Source: Bradyrhizobium sp. 1(2017)
GTDB taxonomy: Bacteria; Pseudomonadota; Alphaproteobacteria; Rhizobiales; Xanthobacteraceae
NCBI RefSeq assembly: GCF_011602485.2
Contig: NZ_CP050022.2
Coordinates: forward strand, 4,732,001 to 4,796,000
Length of the DNA stretch: 64,000 bases
Reading direction: 5' to 3'
Shown here: piece by piece, positions 55,590 through 64,000 of the stretch
How positions within the stretch are numbered: position 1 is the first letter of the stretch
Layout: every line of letters begins with the position of its first letter
Notes under the pieces: model-generated
What the model was told of the DNA's origin: nothing
Seen by the model: the letters and a program-made list of their open reading frames with translations, nothing else
Databases searched by the model: none
Program-made: the position numbers and the translations under genes

Positions 55590-58334
55590 ATGAATATCGT
55601 TATTGTGGAGTCGCCGGCGAAAGCCAAGACGATCAACAAATATCTGGGCTCGTCCTACGAGGTCCTGGCGTCGTTCGGCCATGTCCGCGACCTTCCCGCC
55701 AAAAACGGCTCCGTCGATCCCGACTCAAATTTCAAGATGATCTGGGAGGTCGATCCCAAGGCCGCCGGCCGGCTGAACGATATCGCCAAGTCTCTGAAGG
55801 GTGCTGACCGCCTGATCCTCGCCACCGACCCCGATCGCGAGGGCGAGGCCATCTCCTGGCACGTGCTGGAGGTGATGAAGGAGAAGCGCGCGCTGAAGGA
55901 TCAGAAGATCGAGCGCGTGGTGTTCAATGCCATCACCAAGCAGGCCGTCTCGGAGGCGATGAAGAATCCGCGCCAGATCGACGGCGCGCTGGTCGATGCC
56001 TATATGGCGCGCCGCGCGCTGGACTATCTGGTCGGCTTCACCCTCTCCCCGGTGCTGTGGCGCAAGCTGCCGGGCGCACGCTCGGCCGGCCGCGTGCAGT
56101 CGGTGGCGCTGCGCCTTGTCTGCGATCGCGAGCTCGAGATCGAAAAGTTCGTGCCGCGGGAATATTGGTCGCTGGTCGCGACCCTGCTGACGCCGCGCGG
56201 CGATGCCTTCGAGGCCCGCCTCGTCGGCGCCGACGGCAAGAAGATCCAGCGCCTCGACATCGGCACCGGCGCGGAAGCCGAAGACTTCAAGAAGGCGCTG
56301 GAGGCAGCCGCCTACGCCGTGACCGCAGTGGACGCCAAGCCCGCGCGGCGCAATCCGCAGGCGCCCTTCACCACCTCGACGCTGCAGCAGGAAGCCAGCC
56401 GCAAATATGGCTTTGCGCCCGCGCACACGATGCGGATCGCCCAGCGCCTTTATGAAGGCATCGACATCGGCGGCGAGACCACTGGACTCATTACTTATAT
56501 GCGGACCGACGGCGTGCAGATCGCGCCCGAAGCGATCACCCAGGCGCGCAAAGTGATCGGCGAGGATTACGGCAACGCCTATGTGCCGGACGCCCCGCGC
56601 CAGTACCAGGCCAAGGCCAAGAACGCCCAGGAAGCGCACGAGGCGATCCGCCCGACCGACATGTCACGCCGTCCCGACAGCATGAGCCGCAAGCTCGATG
56701 CCGATCAGGCGAAACTCTATGAGCTGATCTGGAAGCGCACCATCGCGAGCCAGATGGAATCGGCCGAGCTCGAGCGCACCACCGTCGACATCACGGCAAA
56801 AGCAGGCCCCCGTACGCTGGAGCTGCGCGCGACCGGCCAGGTCATCAAGTTCGACGGCTTCCTCGCGCTCTATCAGGAAGGCCGCGACGACGAGGAGGAC
56901 GAGGACTCCCGCCGCCTGCCCGCGATGAGCCCGAACGACGCCCTGAAGCGGCAGAGCCTGTCCGTCACCCAGCATTTCACCGAGCCGCCGCCGCGCTTCT
57001 CCGAGGCATCGCTGGTCAAGCGCATGGAAGAGCTCGGCATCGGCCGGCCCTCCACCTACGCCTCGATCCTCCAGGTGTTGAAGGACCGCGGCTACGTCAA
57101 GCTGGAGAAGAAGCGCCTGCATGGCGAGGACAAGGGCCGCGTCGTGGTCGCGTTCCTGGAAAGCTTCTTCAGCCGTTACGTCGAGTACGATTTCACGGCC
57201 GGTCTCGAAGAGCAGCTCGACCGCATCTCCAACAACGAGATCTCCTGGCAGCAGGTGCTGAAGGATTTCTGGACCGGCTTCATCGGTGCCGTCGACGAGA
57301 TCAAGGATCTGCGCGTCGCGCAGGTGCTCGACGTGCTCGACGAGATGCTCGGACAGCACATCTATCCACCCCGCGCCGATGGCGGCGATATCAGGCAATG
57401 CCCGAACTGCGGCACCGGCCGGCTCAATCTCAAGGCCGGCAAGTTCGGGGCCTTCGTCGGCTGCTCGAACTATCCGGAATGCCGCTACACCCGCCAGCTC
57501 GCTGCCGACGGCGAAGCCAGCGCCGACCGCTCGCTCGGCCAGGACCCCGACACCGGGCGCGATGTCTGGGTCAAGGCCGGCCGCTTCGGGCCCTACATCC
57601 AGCTCGGCGAGCAGAAGGACTATGAGGAAGGCGAGAAGCCGAAACGCGCGGGGATTCCCAAGGGCACCTCGCCCAGCGACGTCAACCTCGAGCTCGCGCT
57701 GAAACTCCTGTCGCTGCCGCGTGAGATCGGCAAGCATCCGGAAACCGGTCAGCCGATCACCGCGGGCCTCGGCCGCTTCGGGCCGTTCGTAAAGCACGAG
57801 AAGACCTATGCCAGCCTCGAGGCCGGCGACGAGGTCTTCAATATCGGCCTCAACCGCGCCGTGACGCTGATCGCGGAAAAGGTCGCCAAGGGTCCGAGCC
57901 GGCGCTTCGGCGCCGATCCCGGCAAGGCGCTCGGGGATCATCCGAGCCTCGGCACCGTCTCCGTGAAGAGCGGCCGCTACGGCGCCTATGTCACGGCCGG
58001 CGGCGTCAACGCGACCATTCCGGCCGAGTTCGAGAAGGAGACCGTCACGCTGGCCCAGGCCATCGCGCTGATCGACGAGCGCGCGGCCAAGGGCGGCGGC
58101 AAGACCAAGGCGAAGAAGGCGGCAAAGCCGGCCAAGGCCAAGAAGGCTGCGGACAAGGTCGACGGCGAGGACGCCACGCCAAAGCCGAAGAAAGCGGCCG
58201 CGAAGAAGGCGGCCAAACCCAAATCCGAATCCACCAGCAAGGCGCGCGCAGCCGTGTCGTCGACGGCGAAGACGTCGCCGACCAAGTCCGCCGCCACCAA
58301 GGCTCCGGCCAAGAAGAGTGCCGGCAAGACTTGA
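55590..58334 (+). CDS. topA: DNA topoisomerase I
   Basis: 914 residues. Type IA enzyme that relaxes negative supercoils. The TOPRIM domain begins NIVIVESPAKAKTI with the acidic motif ATDPDREGEAISWH. Tyr303 in GLITYMRTDGVQI attacks DNA. One Cys4 zinc finger is visible at about 603-628 (CPNCGTGRLNLK ... GCSNYPECRY), and further C-terminal topoisomerase repeats follow without Cys. From about residue 831 a long Lys/Ala-rich tail (KAKKAAKPAKAKKAADK and beyond) adds DNA affinity. Followed 19 bp later by rnr. Confidence 0.95.
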   Translation: MNIVIVESPAKAKTINKYLGSSYEVLASFGHVRDLPAKNGSVDPDSNFKMIWEVDPKAAGRLNDIAKSLKGADRLILATDPDREGEAISWHVLEVMKEKRALKDQKIERVVFNAITKQAVSEAMKNPRQIDGALVDAYMARRALDYLVGFTLSPVLWRKLPGARSAGRVQSVALRLVCDRELEIEKFVPREYWSLVATLLTPRGDAFEARLVGADGKKIQRLDIGTGAEAEDFKKALEAAAYAVTAVDAKPARRNPQAPFTTSTLQQEASRKYGFAPAHTMRIAQRLYEGIDIGGETTGLITYMRTDGVQIAPEAITQARKVIGEDYGNAYVPDAPRQYQAKAKNAQEAHEAIRPTDMSRRPDSMSRKLDADQAKLYELIWKRTIASQMESAELERTTVDITAKAGPRTLELRATGQVIKFDGFLALYQEGRDDEEDEDSRRLPAMSPNDALKRQSLSVTQHFTEPPPRFSEASLVKRMEELGIGRPSTYASILQVLKDRGYVKLEKKRLHGEDKGRVVVAFLESFFSRYVEYDFTAGLEEQLDRISNNEISWQQVLKDFWTGFIGAVDEIKDLRVAQVLDVLDEMLGQHIYPPRADGGDIRQCPNCGTGRLNLKAGKFGAFVGCSNYPECRYTRQLAADGEASADRSLGQDPDTGRDVWVKAGRFGPYIQLGEQKDYEEGEKPKRAGIPKGTSPSDVNLELALKLLSLPREIGKHPETGQPITAGLGRFGPFVKHEKTYASLEAGDEVFNIGLNRAVTLIAEKVAKGPSRRFGADPGKALGDHPSLGTVSVKSGRYGAYVTAGGVNATIPAEFEKETVTLAQAIALIDERAAKGGGKTKAKKAAKPAKAKKAADKVDGEDATPKPKKAAAKKAAKPKSESTSKARAAVSSTAKTSPTKSAATKAPAKKSAGKT

Positions 58335-58353
58335 GTGAAGAATTAGAGGTTAA

Positions 58354-60708
58354 GTGAAACGCAAGAATGACCGTGGCTTTCCCGACAGGCAAGCCATCGT
58401 CGCCTTCATCAAGGCAAATCATGGAAAGGTGGGAACTCGCGAAATCGCGCGCGAGTTCGGCCTGAAGAACGCCGATCGCGTCGAGCTCAAGCGCATGCTG
58501 CGCGAGCTCGCGGACGAAGGCATCATCAAGAAAAAACGCCACAAGGTCTCGGAGCCGGACACGCTCCCGCCGACATTGCTCGCCGACATCACGGGGCGCG
58601 ACTCCGACGGCGAATTGATCGCCGCCCCCGCCGAATGGGACGAGGTCGAGAGCGGCGAGCCCCCGAAGATCCTGATCGAAATGCCGCGCCGGCCCAAGCC
58701 CGGGACCGCGGCCGGCGTCGGTGATCGCGCGCTGCTGCGCATCGAGCGAACCGACGAGGACGAAGGCCCGGCCTATCGCGGCCGCATCATCAAGGTCATC
58801 GACAAGGCCAAGAGCCGTATCCTCGGCGTCTTCCGCAGCCTGCCCGAAGGCGGCGGACGACTCGTCGCCGTCGACAAGAAATTCGCCGACCGCGAATTGA
58901 ACATTGCCGAGACCGACACGGGCGGCGCGCAGGACGGCGATCTCGTCAGCGTCGACCTCGTCCGCTCGCGCGGCTTTGGCCTCGCTTCGGGCCGCGTGAA
59001 AGAGAAGCTCGGCTCGGTCAAGTCGGAGAAGGCGATCAGCCTGATCGCGATCTACGCCCACGAGATCCCCTTGCAATTCTCCGCCGCCGCCGTGCGCGAG
59101 GCGGAGGCGGCAGAGCCCGCCAATCTGAAGGGCCGCGAGGACTGGCGCGACGTGCCGCTCGTCACCATCGATCCGCCGGATGCGAAGGACCACGACGACG
59201 CGGTGCATGCGCAAGCGGACGACGATCCCAACAACAAGGGCGGCTTCATCGTCAACGTCGCCATTGCCGACGTCAGCTTCTACGTCCGGCCGGGCACCGC
59301 GCTCGACCGCGACGCGCTCGATCGCGGCAACTCGGTCTATTTCCCCGACCGCGTCGTGCCGATGCTGCCCGAGCGCATTTCCAACAATCTCTGCTCGCTG
59401 GTGCCGGGCGAGCCGCGCGGCGCGCTCGCGGTGCGGATGGTGCTCGGCCCCGACGGACGCAAGCGCTCGCACAGCTTCCATCGCATCCTGATGCGTTCGG
59501 CGGCGAAGCTGAGCTACGCGCAGGCCCAGGCCGCGATCGACGGACGCCCCGACGACACCACCGGCCCCCTGCTCGATCCGATCCTCAAACCGCTCTATGC
59601 CGCTTATGCCTGTGCCAAGCGCGCCCGCGACGAGCGCGATCCGCTCAATCTCGATCTGCCCGAGCGCAAGATCCTGCTGAAGAGCGACGGCACGGTCGAC
59701 CGCGTCGTGGTCCCTGAACGTCTCGATGCGCACAAGCTGATCGAGGAGTTCATGATCCTCGCCAACGTCGCGGCGGCGGAGATGCTGGAGAAAAAATCGC
59801 TGCCGCTGATCTACCGCGTGCATGACGAGCCGACCCTGGAGAAGGTCCACGCGCTCTCCGAGTTCCTGGAGACGCTCGACATCCCCTTCACGAAATCAGG
59901 CGCATTGCGCCCGACGCTGTTCAACCGCGTGCTGGCCCAGCTCGAAGGCCACGACTATTATCCGCTGGTCAGCGAAGTCGTGCTGCGCGCCCAGGCGCAG
60001 GCTGAGTATTCGTCCGAGAATTACGGACATTTCGGCCTGAATTTGCGCCGCTACGCGCATTTCACCTCGCCGATCCGCCGCTATGCCGACCTCGTCGTGC
60101 ATCGCGCACTGGTCCGCGCGCTCGGCCTCGGCGAAGGCGCGCTGCCCGACAGCGAGACGCCGGAGAGCCTCAGCGAGGTCGCCGCGCATATTTCGCTGAC
60201 CGAGCGCCGCGCGATGAAGGCGGAGCGCGAGACCGTCGACCGCCTGATCGCCCACCATCTCGCCGACCGCATCGGCGCCAGCTTCCAGGGCCGCGTCTCC
60301 GGCGTCACCCGCGCCGGCCTGTTCGTCAAGCTGAGCGAGACCGGCGCCGACGGACTGATCCCGATCCGATCCCTCGGCACGGAATATTTCAACTATGACG
60401 AGGGCCGACATGCCCTCGTCGGCACGCGCAGCGGCACGATGTATCAGCTGGGTGACGTGGTCGACGTCCGCCTGATCGAAGCCGCTCCGATCGCCGGCGC
60501 GCTGCGTTTCGAGCTGCTGTCGTCGGAGAGCGAGAGCTCGCCACGCGAGCGCCGGCAGTTCCGTCAGCAGCGCAAATCGTCAAAACCTCATCCCGGCCGC
60601 AGCCCAGAGAGAAAACGCAAGCCGACGAAGCAGAAATCCGGCAAACCCAAGAAGGGCAAAGGAAATAACAAGGGGAAAGGCGGGGGGCAGAAGGGCAAGG
60701 CATGGTGA
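58354..60708 (+). CDS. rnr: Ribonuclease R
   Basis: 784 residues from a GTG at 58354 with AGAGGT 3 nt upstream. Processive 3'-5' exoribonuclease that degrades structured RNA and acts with SmpB-tmRNA in mRNA decay. Domains are a helix-turn-helix near the N-terminus, cold-shock domains, the RNB catalytic domain with IDPPDAKDHDDAVHA (about 272-286), an S1 domain, and a basic Lys-rich tail (KRKPTKQKSGKPKKGKGNNK). Coupled to the following DUF983 gene by overlap. Confidence 0.94.
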   Translation: MKRKNDRGFPDRQAIVAFIKANHGKVGTREIAREFGLKNADRVELKRMLRELADEGIIKKKRHKVSEPDTLPPTLLADITGRDSDGELIAAPAEWDEVESGEPPKILIEMPRRPKPGTAAGVGDRALLRIERTDEDEGPAYRGRIIKVIDKAKSRILGVFRSLPEGGGRLVAVDKKFADRELNIAETDTGGAQDGDLVSVDLVRSRGFGLASGRVKEKLGSVKSEKAISLIAIYAHEIPLQFSAAAVREAEAAEPANLKGREDWRDVPLVTIDPPDAKDHDDAVHAQADDDPNNKGGFIVNVAIADVSFYVRPGTALDRDALDRGNSVYFPDRVVPMLPERISNNLCSLVPGEPRGALAVRMVLGPDGRKRSHSFHRILMRSAAKLSYAQAQAAIDGRPDDTTGPLLDPILKPLYAAYACAKRARDERDPLNLDLPERKILLKSDGTVDRVVVPERLDAHKLIEEFMILANVAAAEMLEKKSLPLIYRVHDEPTLEKVHALSEFLETLDIPFTKSGALRPTLFNRVLAQLEGHDYYPLVSEVVLRAQAQAEYSSENYGHFGLNLRRYAHFTSPIRRYADLVVHRALVRALGLGEGALPDSETPESLSEVAAHISLTERRAMKAERETVDRLIAHHLADRIGASFQGRVSGVTRAGLFVKLSETGADGLIPIRSLGTEYFNYDEGRHALVGTRSGTMYQLGDVVDVRLIEAAPIAGALRFELLSSESESSPRERRQFRQQRKSSKPHPGRSPERKRKPTKQKSGKPKKGKGNNKGKGGGQKGKAW

Positions 60709-61142
60709 CGATGAGCACGGCCCCGAAAATCTGGACGCGCGAGACCGGCCTCGTCGAGAAACGCGACGTCTGGACCGCGATGAAGCGCGGCTTTCGCAGC
60801 CGCTGCCCGCGCTGCGGCGAAGGCAAGCTGTTCCGCGCCTTCCTGAAGACGGCGGACAATTGCGCCCAATGCGGCCTCGATTTCACGCCGCATCGTGCCG
60901 ACGATCTGCCCGCCTATCTCGTCATCGTCATCGTCGGCCACATCGTGGTGCCGGCCATCCTCTGGATTGAGACCAACTACTCGACGCCGGTCTGGCTCAG
61001 CTTCGTCGCCTATCTGCCCTTCACCTTCGTCGCCTCGCTTGCGCTGTTGCAGCCGGTGAAGGGAGCCGTGGTCGGCTTGCAATGGGCTCTGCGCATGCAC
61101 GGCTTTGACGAGAACCCTCCGGATGGTATTCCGCCGGTGTAA
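60702..61142 (+). CDS. DUF983 family membrane protein
   Basis: 146 residues; overlaps rnr by 7 nt and could also start at the ATG at 60711. Two Cys pairs (RCPRCGEGKLF and NCAQCGLDF) form a probable zinc ribbon. Two transmembrane segments follow (about 70-90 and 97-117, with YLPFTFVASLALLQPVKGA). The family has no established function. Confidence 0.87.
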   Translation: MVTMSTAPKIWTRETGLVEKRDVWTAMKRGFRSRCPRCGEGKLFRAFLKTADNCAQCGLDFTPHRADDLPAYLVIVIVGHIVVPAILWIETNYSTPVWLSFVAYLPFTFVASLALLQPVKGAVVGLQWALRMHGFDENPPDGIPPV

Positions 61143-61173
61143 GCAATAAGCAAAAAACGCTCTGGGTGAGGAT

Positions 61174-61923
61174 ATGACGGATACTTCGCAGGCAGCAGAA
61201 AAGGCCAAGATCCACGAGGGCAAGGAAGCCGACCATCATCCCTATTTCCGCCCGAAGGATGCCGCGACACTGATCCTCGTCGATCGCAGCGGCAGCATCC
61301 CAAAGGTGCTGGTCGGCAAGCGCCACGACAAGGTCGTGTTCATGCCCGGAAAGTTCGTCTTCCCCGGCGGCCGCGTCGACAAGGATGATTACCGCGTGCC
61401 GTGCGCCGCGCCCATCACCACCGAGCTGGAAGCCAATCTCGCCAAGGGCAGCCCGAAGACCCCGGCTTCGCGCGCGAAATCGCTCGCCATTGCCGCGATC
61501 CGCGAGGCCTGCGAGGAGACCGGCCTCTGCCTCGGGCGCAAAGCCGAGGGCAAGGCAAAGCTCGAGGGTCCCTGGAAGCCGTTCGCGGATGCGGGCCTCC
61601 TGCCCGATCCCTCCAGCCTGTTCCTGATCGCCCGCGCCATCACCCCACCCGGCCGCGTCAAGCGCTTCGACACGCGCTTCTTCACCGCGGATGCCTCCGC
61701 AATCACCCATCGCGTCGACGGCGTGATCCATGCCGATGCCGAGCTGGTCGAGCTGGTCTGGGTCGAGCTCGGCTCAAAGCCCCTCGCAGATCTGCATCCG
61801 ATGACGCGCAACGTGCTCAACGAGCTCGACTCGCGCCTCGCCACCGGCCCGATCCGTCACGATGCGCCGGTGCCGTTCTTCCACTTCTACGGCGGCAAGA
61901 TGCAGAAGGATATTTTGAGCTAA
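61174..61923 (+). CDS. NUDIX hydrolase with a split Nudix box
   Basis: 249 residues; GTGAGGA stands just upstream of the ATG. The Nudix box is interrupted: GGRVDKDDY is followed by about 37 residues before AIREACEETGLCLGRK, which carries the REACEETGL core. This layout matches a long-NUDIX subgroup. Probable nucleoside-diphosphate-linked substrate, unknown. Follows DUF983 in the same direction. Confidence 0.88.
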   Translation: MTDTSQAAEKAKIHEGKEADHHPYFRPKDAATLILVDRSGSIPKVLVGKRHDKVVFMPGKFVFPGGRVDKDDYRVPCAAPITTELEANLAKGSPKTPASRAKSLAIAAIREACEETGLCLGRKAEGKAKLEGPWKPFADAGLLPDPSSLFLIARAITPPGRVKRFDTRFFTADASAITHRVDGVIHADAELVELVWVELGSKPLADLHPMTRNVLNELDSRLATGPIRHDAPVPFFHFYGGKMQKDILS

Positions 61924-61937
61924 GCAGCTCTCCTTTC

Positions 61938-62061
61938 GTCATTCCGGGGCACGCGTAGCGCGAGCTATGATGCGCAATTGCGCATCTGAGAATCCATCCA
62001 TCGTCGGTCTGTGCGGCCCAATGGATTCCGGGCTCGCCGCCGTGCGGCGCCCCGGAACGAC
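61938..62061. repeat. Palindromic repeat with attccggggc ends, second copy
   Basis: Outer arms gtcattccggggc and gccccggaacgac are imperfect complements. Inside are a perfect 18-bp palindrome gatgcgcaattgcgcatc (61969-61986) and a ggaatccat/atggattcc-type pair. It sits between the NUDIX and LLM genes and shares its ends with the repeat at 45542-45640. Confidence 0.75.
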
Positions 62062-62176
62062 GAGAACGTGCTGAGGGCGTCGTGAAAAACAAAATAATCT
62101 TCCCGCCATCCCCAATGGCGGAGTTCCCCGGCATGCCTATGTCTTCCCGAGCGTCACCAAGAACGGACACCGGGCG

Positions 62177-63502
62177 ATGGCACAACGGCAACTCAAGCTT
62201 GGCGCGTTCATGCGCCCGATCAGCATCCACACCGGCGCCTGGCGCTATCCCGGGGCCTGGCCCGACGCCAATTTCAACTTCTCACACATCAAGCAGCTGA
62301 TCCGGAAGCTCGAGGCCGGCAAGTTCGACGCCTTCTTCATGGCCGACCACCTCGCCGTCCTCAACATGCCGATCAACGCGCTCAAGCGCAGCCACACCGT
62401 GACCTCGTTCGAGCCGTTCACGCTGCTGTCGGCACTCTCGGCGGTCACTGAGCGCATCGGCCTGATCGCGACCGGCTCGACCACGTTCGACGAGCCCTAT
62501 CACGTCGCCCGCCGCTTCGCCTCGCTTGACCATCTCAGCGGCGGCCGTGCGGGCTGGAACGTCGTCACCACCTCGAATCCCGATGCGGCGCTGAATTTCG
62601 GCCTCGACGATCACATGGAGCATGCCGAGCGCTACAAGCGCGCGCGTGAGTTCTACGACGTCGTCACGGGCCTGTGGGATTCCTTCGCCGACGATGCCTT
62701 CGTGCGCGATGTCGAGAGCGGCCTGTTCTTCGATCCCGCGAAGATGCACACGCTCGACCACAACGGCAAATATCTGAAGGTGCGCGGTCCTCTCAACATC
62801 GCCCGCCCCGTGCAGGGCTGGCCTGTCATCGTGCAGGCCGGCGCCTCCGAGGACGGCAAGCAGCTCGCCGCCGAGACCGCCGAAGCCGTCTTCACCGGCG
62901 GCGGCAGCCTCGCCGACGGGCAGAAACTCTACGCCGACATCAAGGGCCGCATGGAGAAGGTCGGCCGCGACCCCGAGCACCTCAAGATCCTTCCCGGCGC
63001 CTTCGTCGTGGTCGGCGACAGCGTCGATGAGGCCAAGGAGAAACGTGCCCTGCTCGACAGCCGCGTGCATTACGACAGCGCCATCGCCTCGCTCTCGGTT
63101 ATCCTCGGCACCGACGCCTCCGGTTTCGATCCCGACGGCCCGCTCCCTGACATCCCCGAGACCAATGCCAGCAAGAGCGCACGCCAGCGCATGGTCGATC
63201 TCGCCGCGCGCGAGAAGCTCACCGTGCGCCAACTCGCCCAGCGCGTCGGCGGATATGGCGGCCTGTCCTTCGTCGGCACCGCCAAAACCATCGCCGATCA
63301 GATGGAGGAATGGCTGGTCGGGCGCGGCTCCGACGGCTTCAACATCATGTTCCCGTTCCTGCCGGCCGGCCTCGACGATTTCGTCGACAAGGTCGTCCCG
63401 GAACTGCAGCGCCGCGGGATTTTCCGCAAAGAGTACGAAGGGCCCACTTTGAGGGAGAATTTGGGCCTGCCGCGGCCGAAAAACCGGTTCTTCGAGGCCT
63501 GA
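62177..63502 (+). CDS. LLM-class flavin-dependent monooxygenase (NtaA/SnaA/DszA type)
   Basis: 441 residues. FMN-dependent TIM-barrel monooxygenase that uses reduced flavin from a partner reductase; the class includes nitrilotriacetate and dibenzothiophene sulfone monooxygenases. Motifs include FDAFFMADHLAVLN, SFEPFTLLSALSAVTERIGL and SGGRAGWNVVTTSNPDAALN. The C-terminal third has GTAKTIADQMEEWL. No flavin reductase is adjacent, so the substrate is unknown. Confidence 0.9.
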   Translation: MAQRQLKLGAFMRPISIHTGAWRYPGAWPDANFNFSHIKQLIRKLEAGKFDAFFMADHLAVLNMPINALKRSHTVTSFEPFTLLSALSAVTERIGLIATGSTTFDEPYHVARRFASLDHLSGGRAGWNVVTTSNPDAALNFGLDDHMEHAERYKRAREFYDVVTGLWDSFADDAFVRDVESGLFFDPAKMHTLDHNGKYLKVRGPLNIARPVQGWPVIVQAGASEDGKQLAAETAEAVFTGGGSLADGQKLYADIKGRMEKVGRDPEHLKILPGAFVVVGDSVDEAKEKRALLDSRVHYDSAIASLSVILGTDASGFDPDGPLPDIPETNASKSARQRMVDLAAREKLTVRQLAQRVGGYGGLSFVGTAKTIADQMEEWLVGRGSDGFNIMFPFLPAGLDDFVDKVVPELQRRGIFRKEYEGPTLRENLGLPRPKNRFFEA

Positions 63503-63626
63503 TCGGGCCGATTTGAGGGGTTTTCCGAGTGTAAAACCTTGACTTCCAGCCGTTTCTGGCTAGGTTGCCGGCCAACGCGGGCCGTTTGGCCGGCTCCAGA
63601 TTCCCCGATATTCTGAGGTTCAGAAC

Positions 63627-63794
63627 ATGGCCAAAGCGGTCACCATCAAGGTCAAGCTCGTGTCCTCGGCCGACACCGGCTTCTACTACGTCGCCAAGAA
63701 GAATTCGCGCACCATGACCGACAAGCTGGTCAAGAAGAAGTACGATCCGGTCGCGCGCAAGCACGTCGAATTCCGCGAAGCCAAGATCAAGTAA
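63627..63794 (+). CDS. rpmG: 50S ribosomal protein L33
   Basis: 55 residues, the normal length. Begins [20 protein letters not shown] and ends [15 protein letters not shown]. Lacks the Cys4 zinc ligands, so it is the zinc-independent form. Followed by a strong terminator. Confidence 0.96.
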   Translation: MAKAVTIKVKLVSSADTGFYYVAKKNSRTMTDKLVKKKYDPVARKHVEFREAKIK

Positions 63795-63834
63795 GAAGAT
63801 CAAGCAAGATCGGCTTGAGCGTCGAAGAATTTTG

Positions 63835-63860
63835 CGGGGCCCTTTCGGGCCCCGTTTTTA
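63835..63860 (+). terminator. Rho-independent terminator of rpmG
   Basis: An 8-bp stem (cggggccc and gggccccg) with a tttc loop, followed by tttttattttgg. It starts 40 bp after the rpmG stop. Confidence 0.9.
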
Positions 63861-63878
63861 TTTTGGCTATTCTCTCAT

Positions 63879-64000
63879 GTCCCGGACACGCCGCAGCGTG
63901 AAGCGCTGCCGCGTAGGACCGCGACCCGGAAAGCCATACAGCACGCCGCAAAAACATAGGCCCCGGCTCTGCAGCGCACCGCTGAAGAAGCGCTGCGCTG
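63879..64000. repeat. Dispersed palindromic repeat, truncated by the window edge
   Basis: Begins gtcccggacacgccgcagcg, and toward the end has ggctctgcagcgcaccgctg and gaagcgctgcgctg, which are the opposite arm of the same element. This is an intergenic repeat that I associate with Bradyrhizobium genomes. The right edge is outside the window. Confidence 0.65.

Overview
The window is a stretch of high-GC alphaproteobacterial chromosome, most likely Bradyrhizobium or a close relative in the Nitrobacteraceae. The evidence is the housekeeping gene order (rpoZ-rsh-pdxJ-acpS-lepB-rnc-era-recO-parC and pyrB-pyrC-plsY ... dprA-topA-rnr), the codon bias, and several intergenic palindromic repeat families that I recognise from Bradyrhizobium genomes. 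The genus is an inference from memory of these patterns, not from a search.

Layout. 1-4.4 kb: a Tat-exported sulfatase and a GMC oxidoreductase, separated by about 1.1 kb of repeat DNA. 4.4-9.8 kb: an extremely AT-rich upstream tract and a 1682-residue mosaic gene (N,N-dimethylformamidase-like region, cadherin/VCBS-type domains, three DUF4082 modules). 9.9-20.8 kb: a leftward housekeeping block covering topoisomerase IV, recombination, ribosome/RNA processing, protein export, acyl-carrier activation, vitamin B6, stringent response and RNA polymerase omega. 21-28.4 kb: a NYN-domain protein, a family 5 uracil-DNA glycosylase, a peroxiredoxin, smpB, mscL, dapA, a soluble lytic transglycosylase and tRNA-Ser(GCT). 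28.5-34.4 kb: small orphan genes, including a 30-residue lysine-rich protein, then the gatC-gatA-gatB operon with two small genes interleaved. 34.5-40.3 kb: two nitronate monooxygenase-type genes with a divergent LysR regulator, and an isolated gene fusing a trypsin-like protease to a DNA/RNA non-specific endonuclease. 40.6-45.5 kb: ruvX, an AEC transporter, a CPBP protease, an AidB-type acyl-CoA dehydrogenase and a VanX-type dipeptidase. 45.7-64 kb: pyrB with a pseudo-dihydroorotase, plsY, a patatin, an amidase, dprA, two HxlR-regulated redox pairs, topA, rnr, DUF983, NUDIX, an LLM monooxygenase and rpmG.

How the genes work together. Most of the window is core chromosome in which neighbours overlap by 4 nt (ATGA or GTGA) and are probably translationally coupled. 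Accessory genes sit at the joints of the core blocks and are often bounded by repeats. The two strongest candidates for under-described biology are the protease-nuclease fusion at 38.1-40.3 kb and the giant mosaic protein at 4.7-9.8 kb. No CRISPR array, complete insertion sequence, integrase or rRNA was seen.
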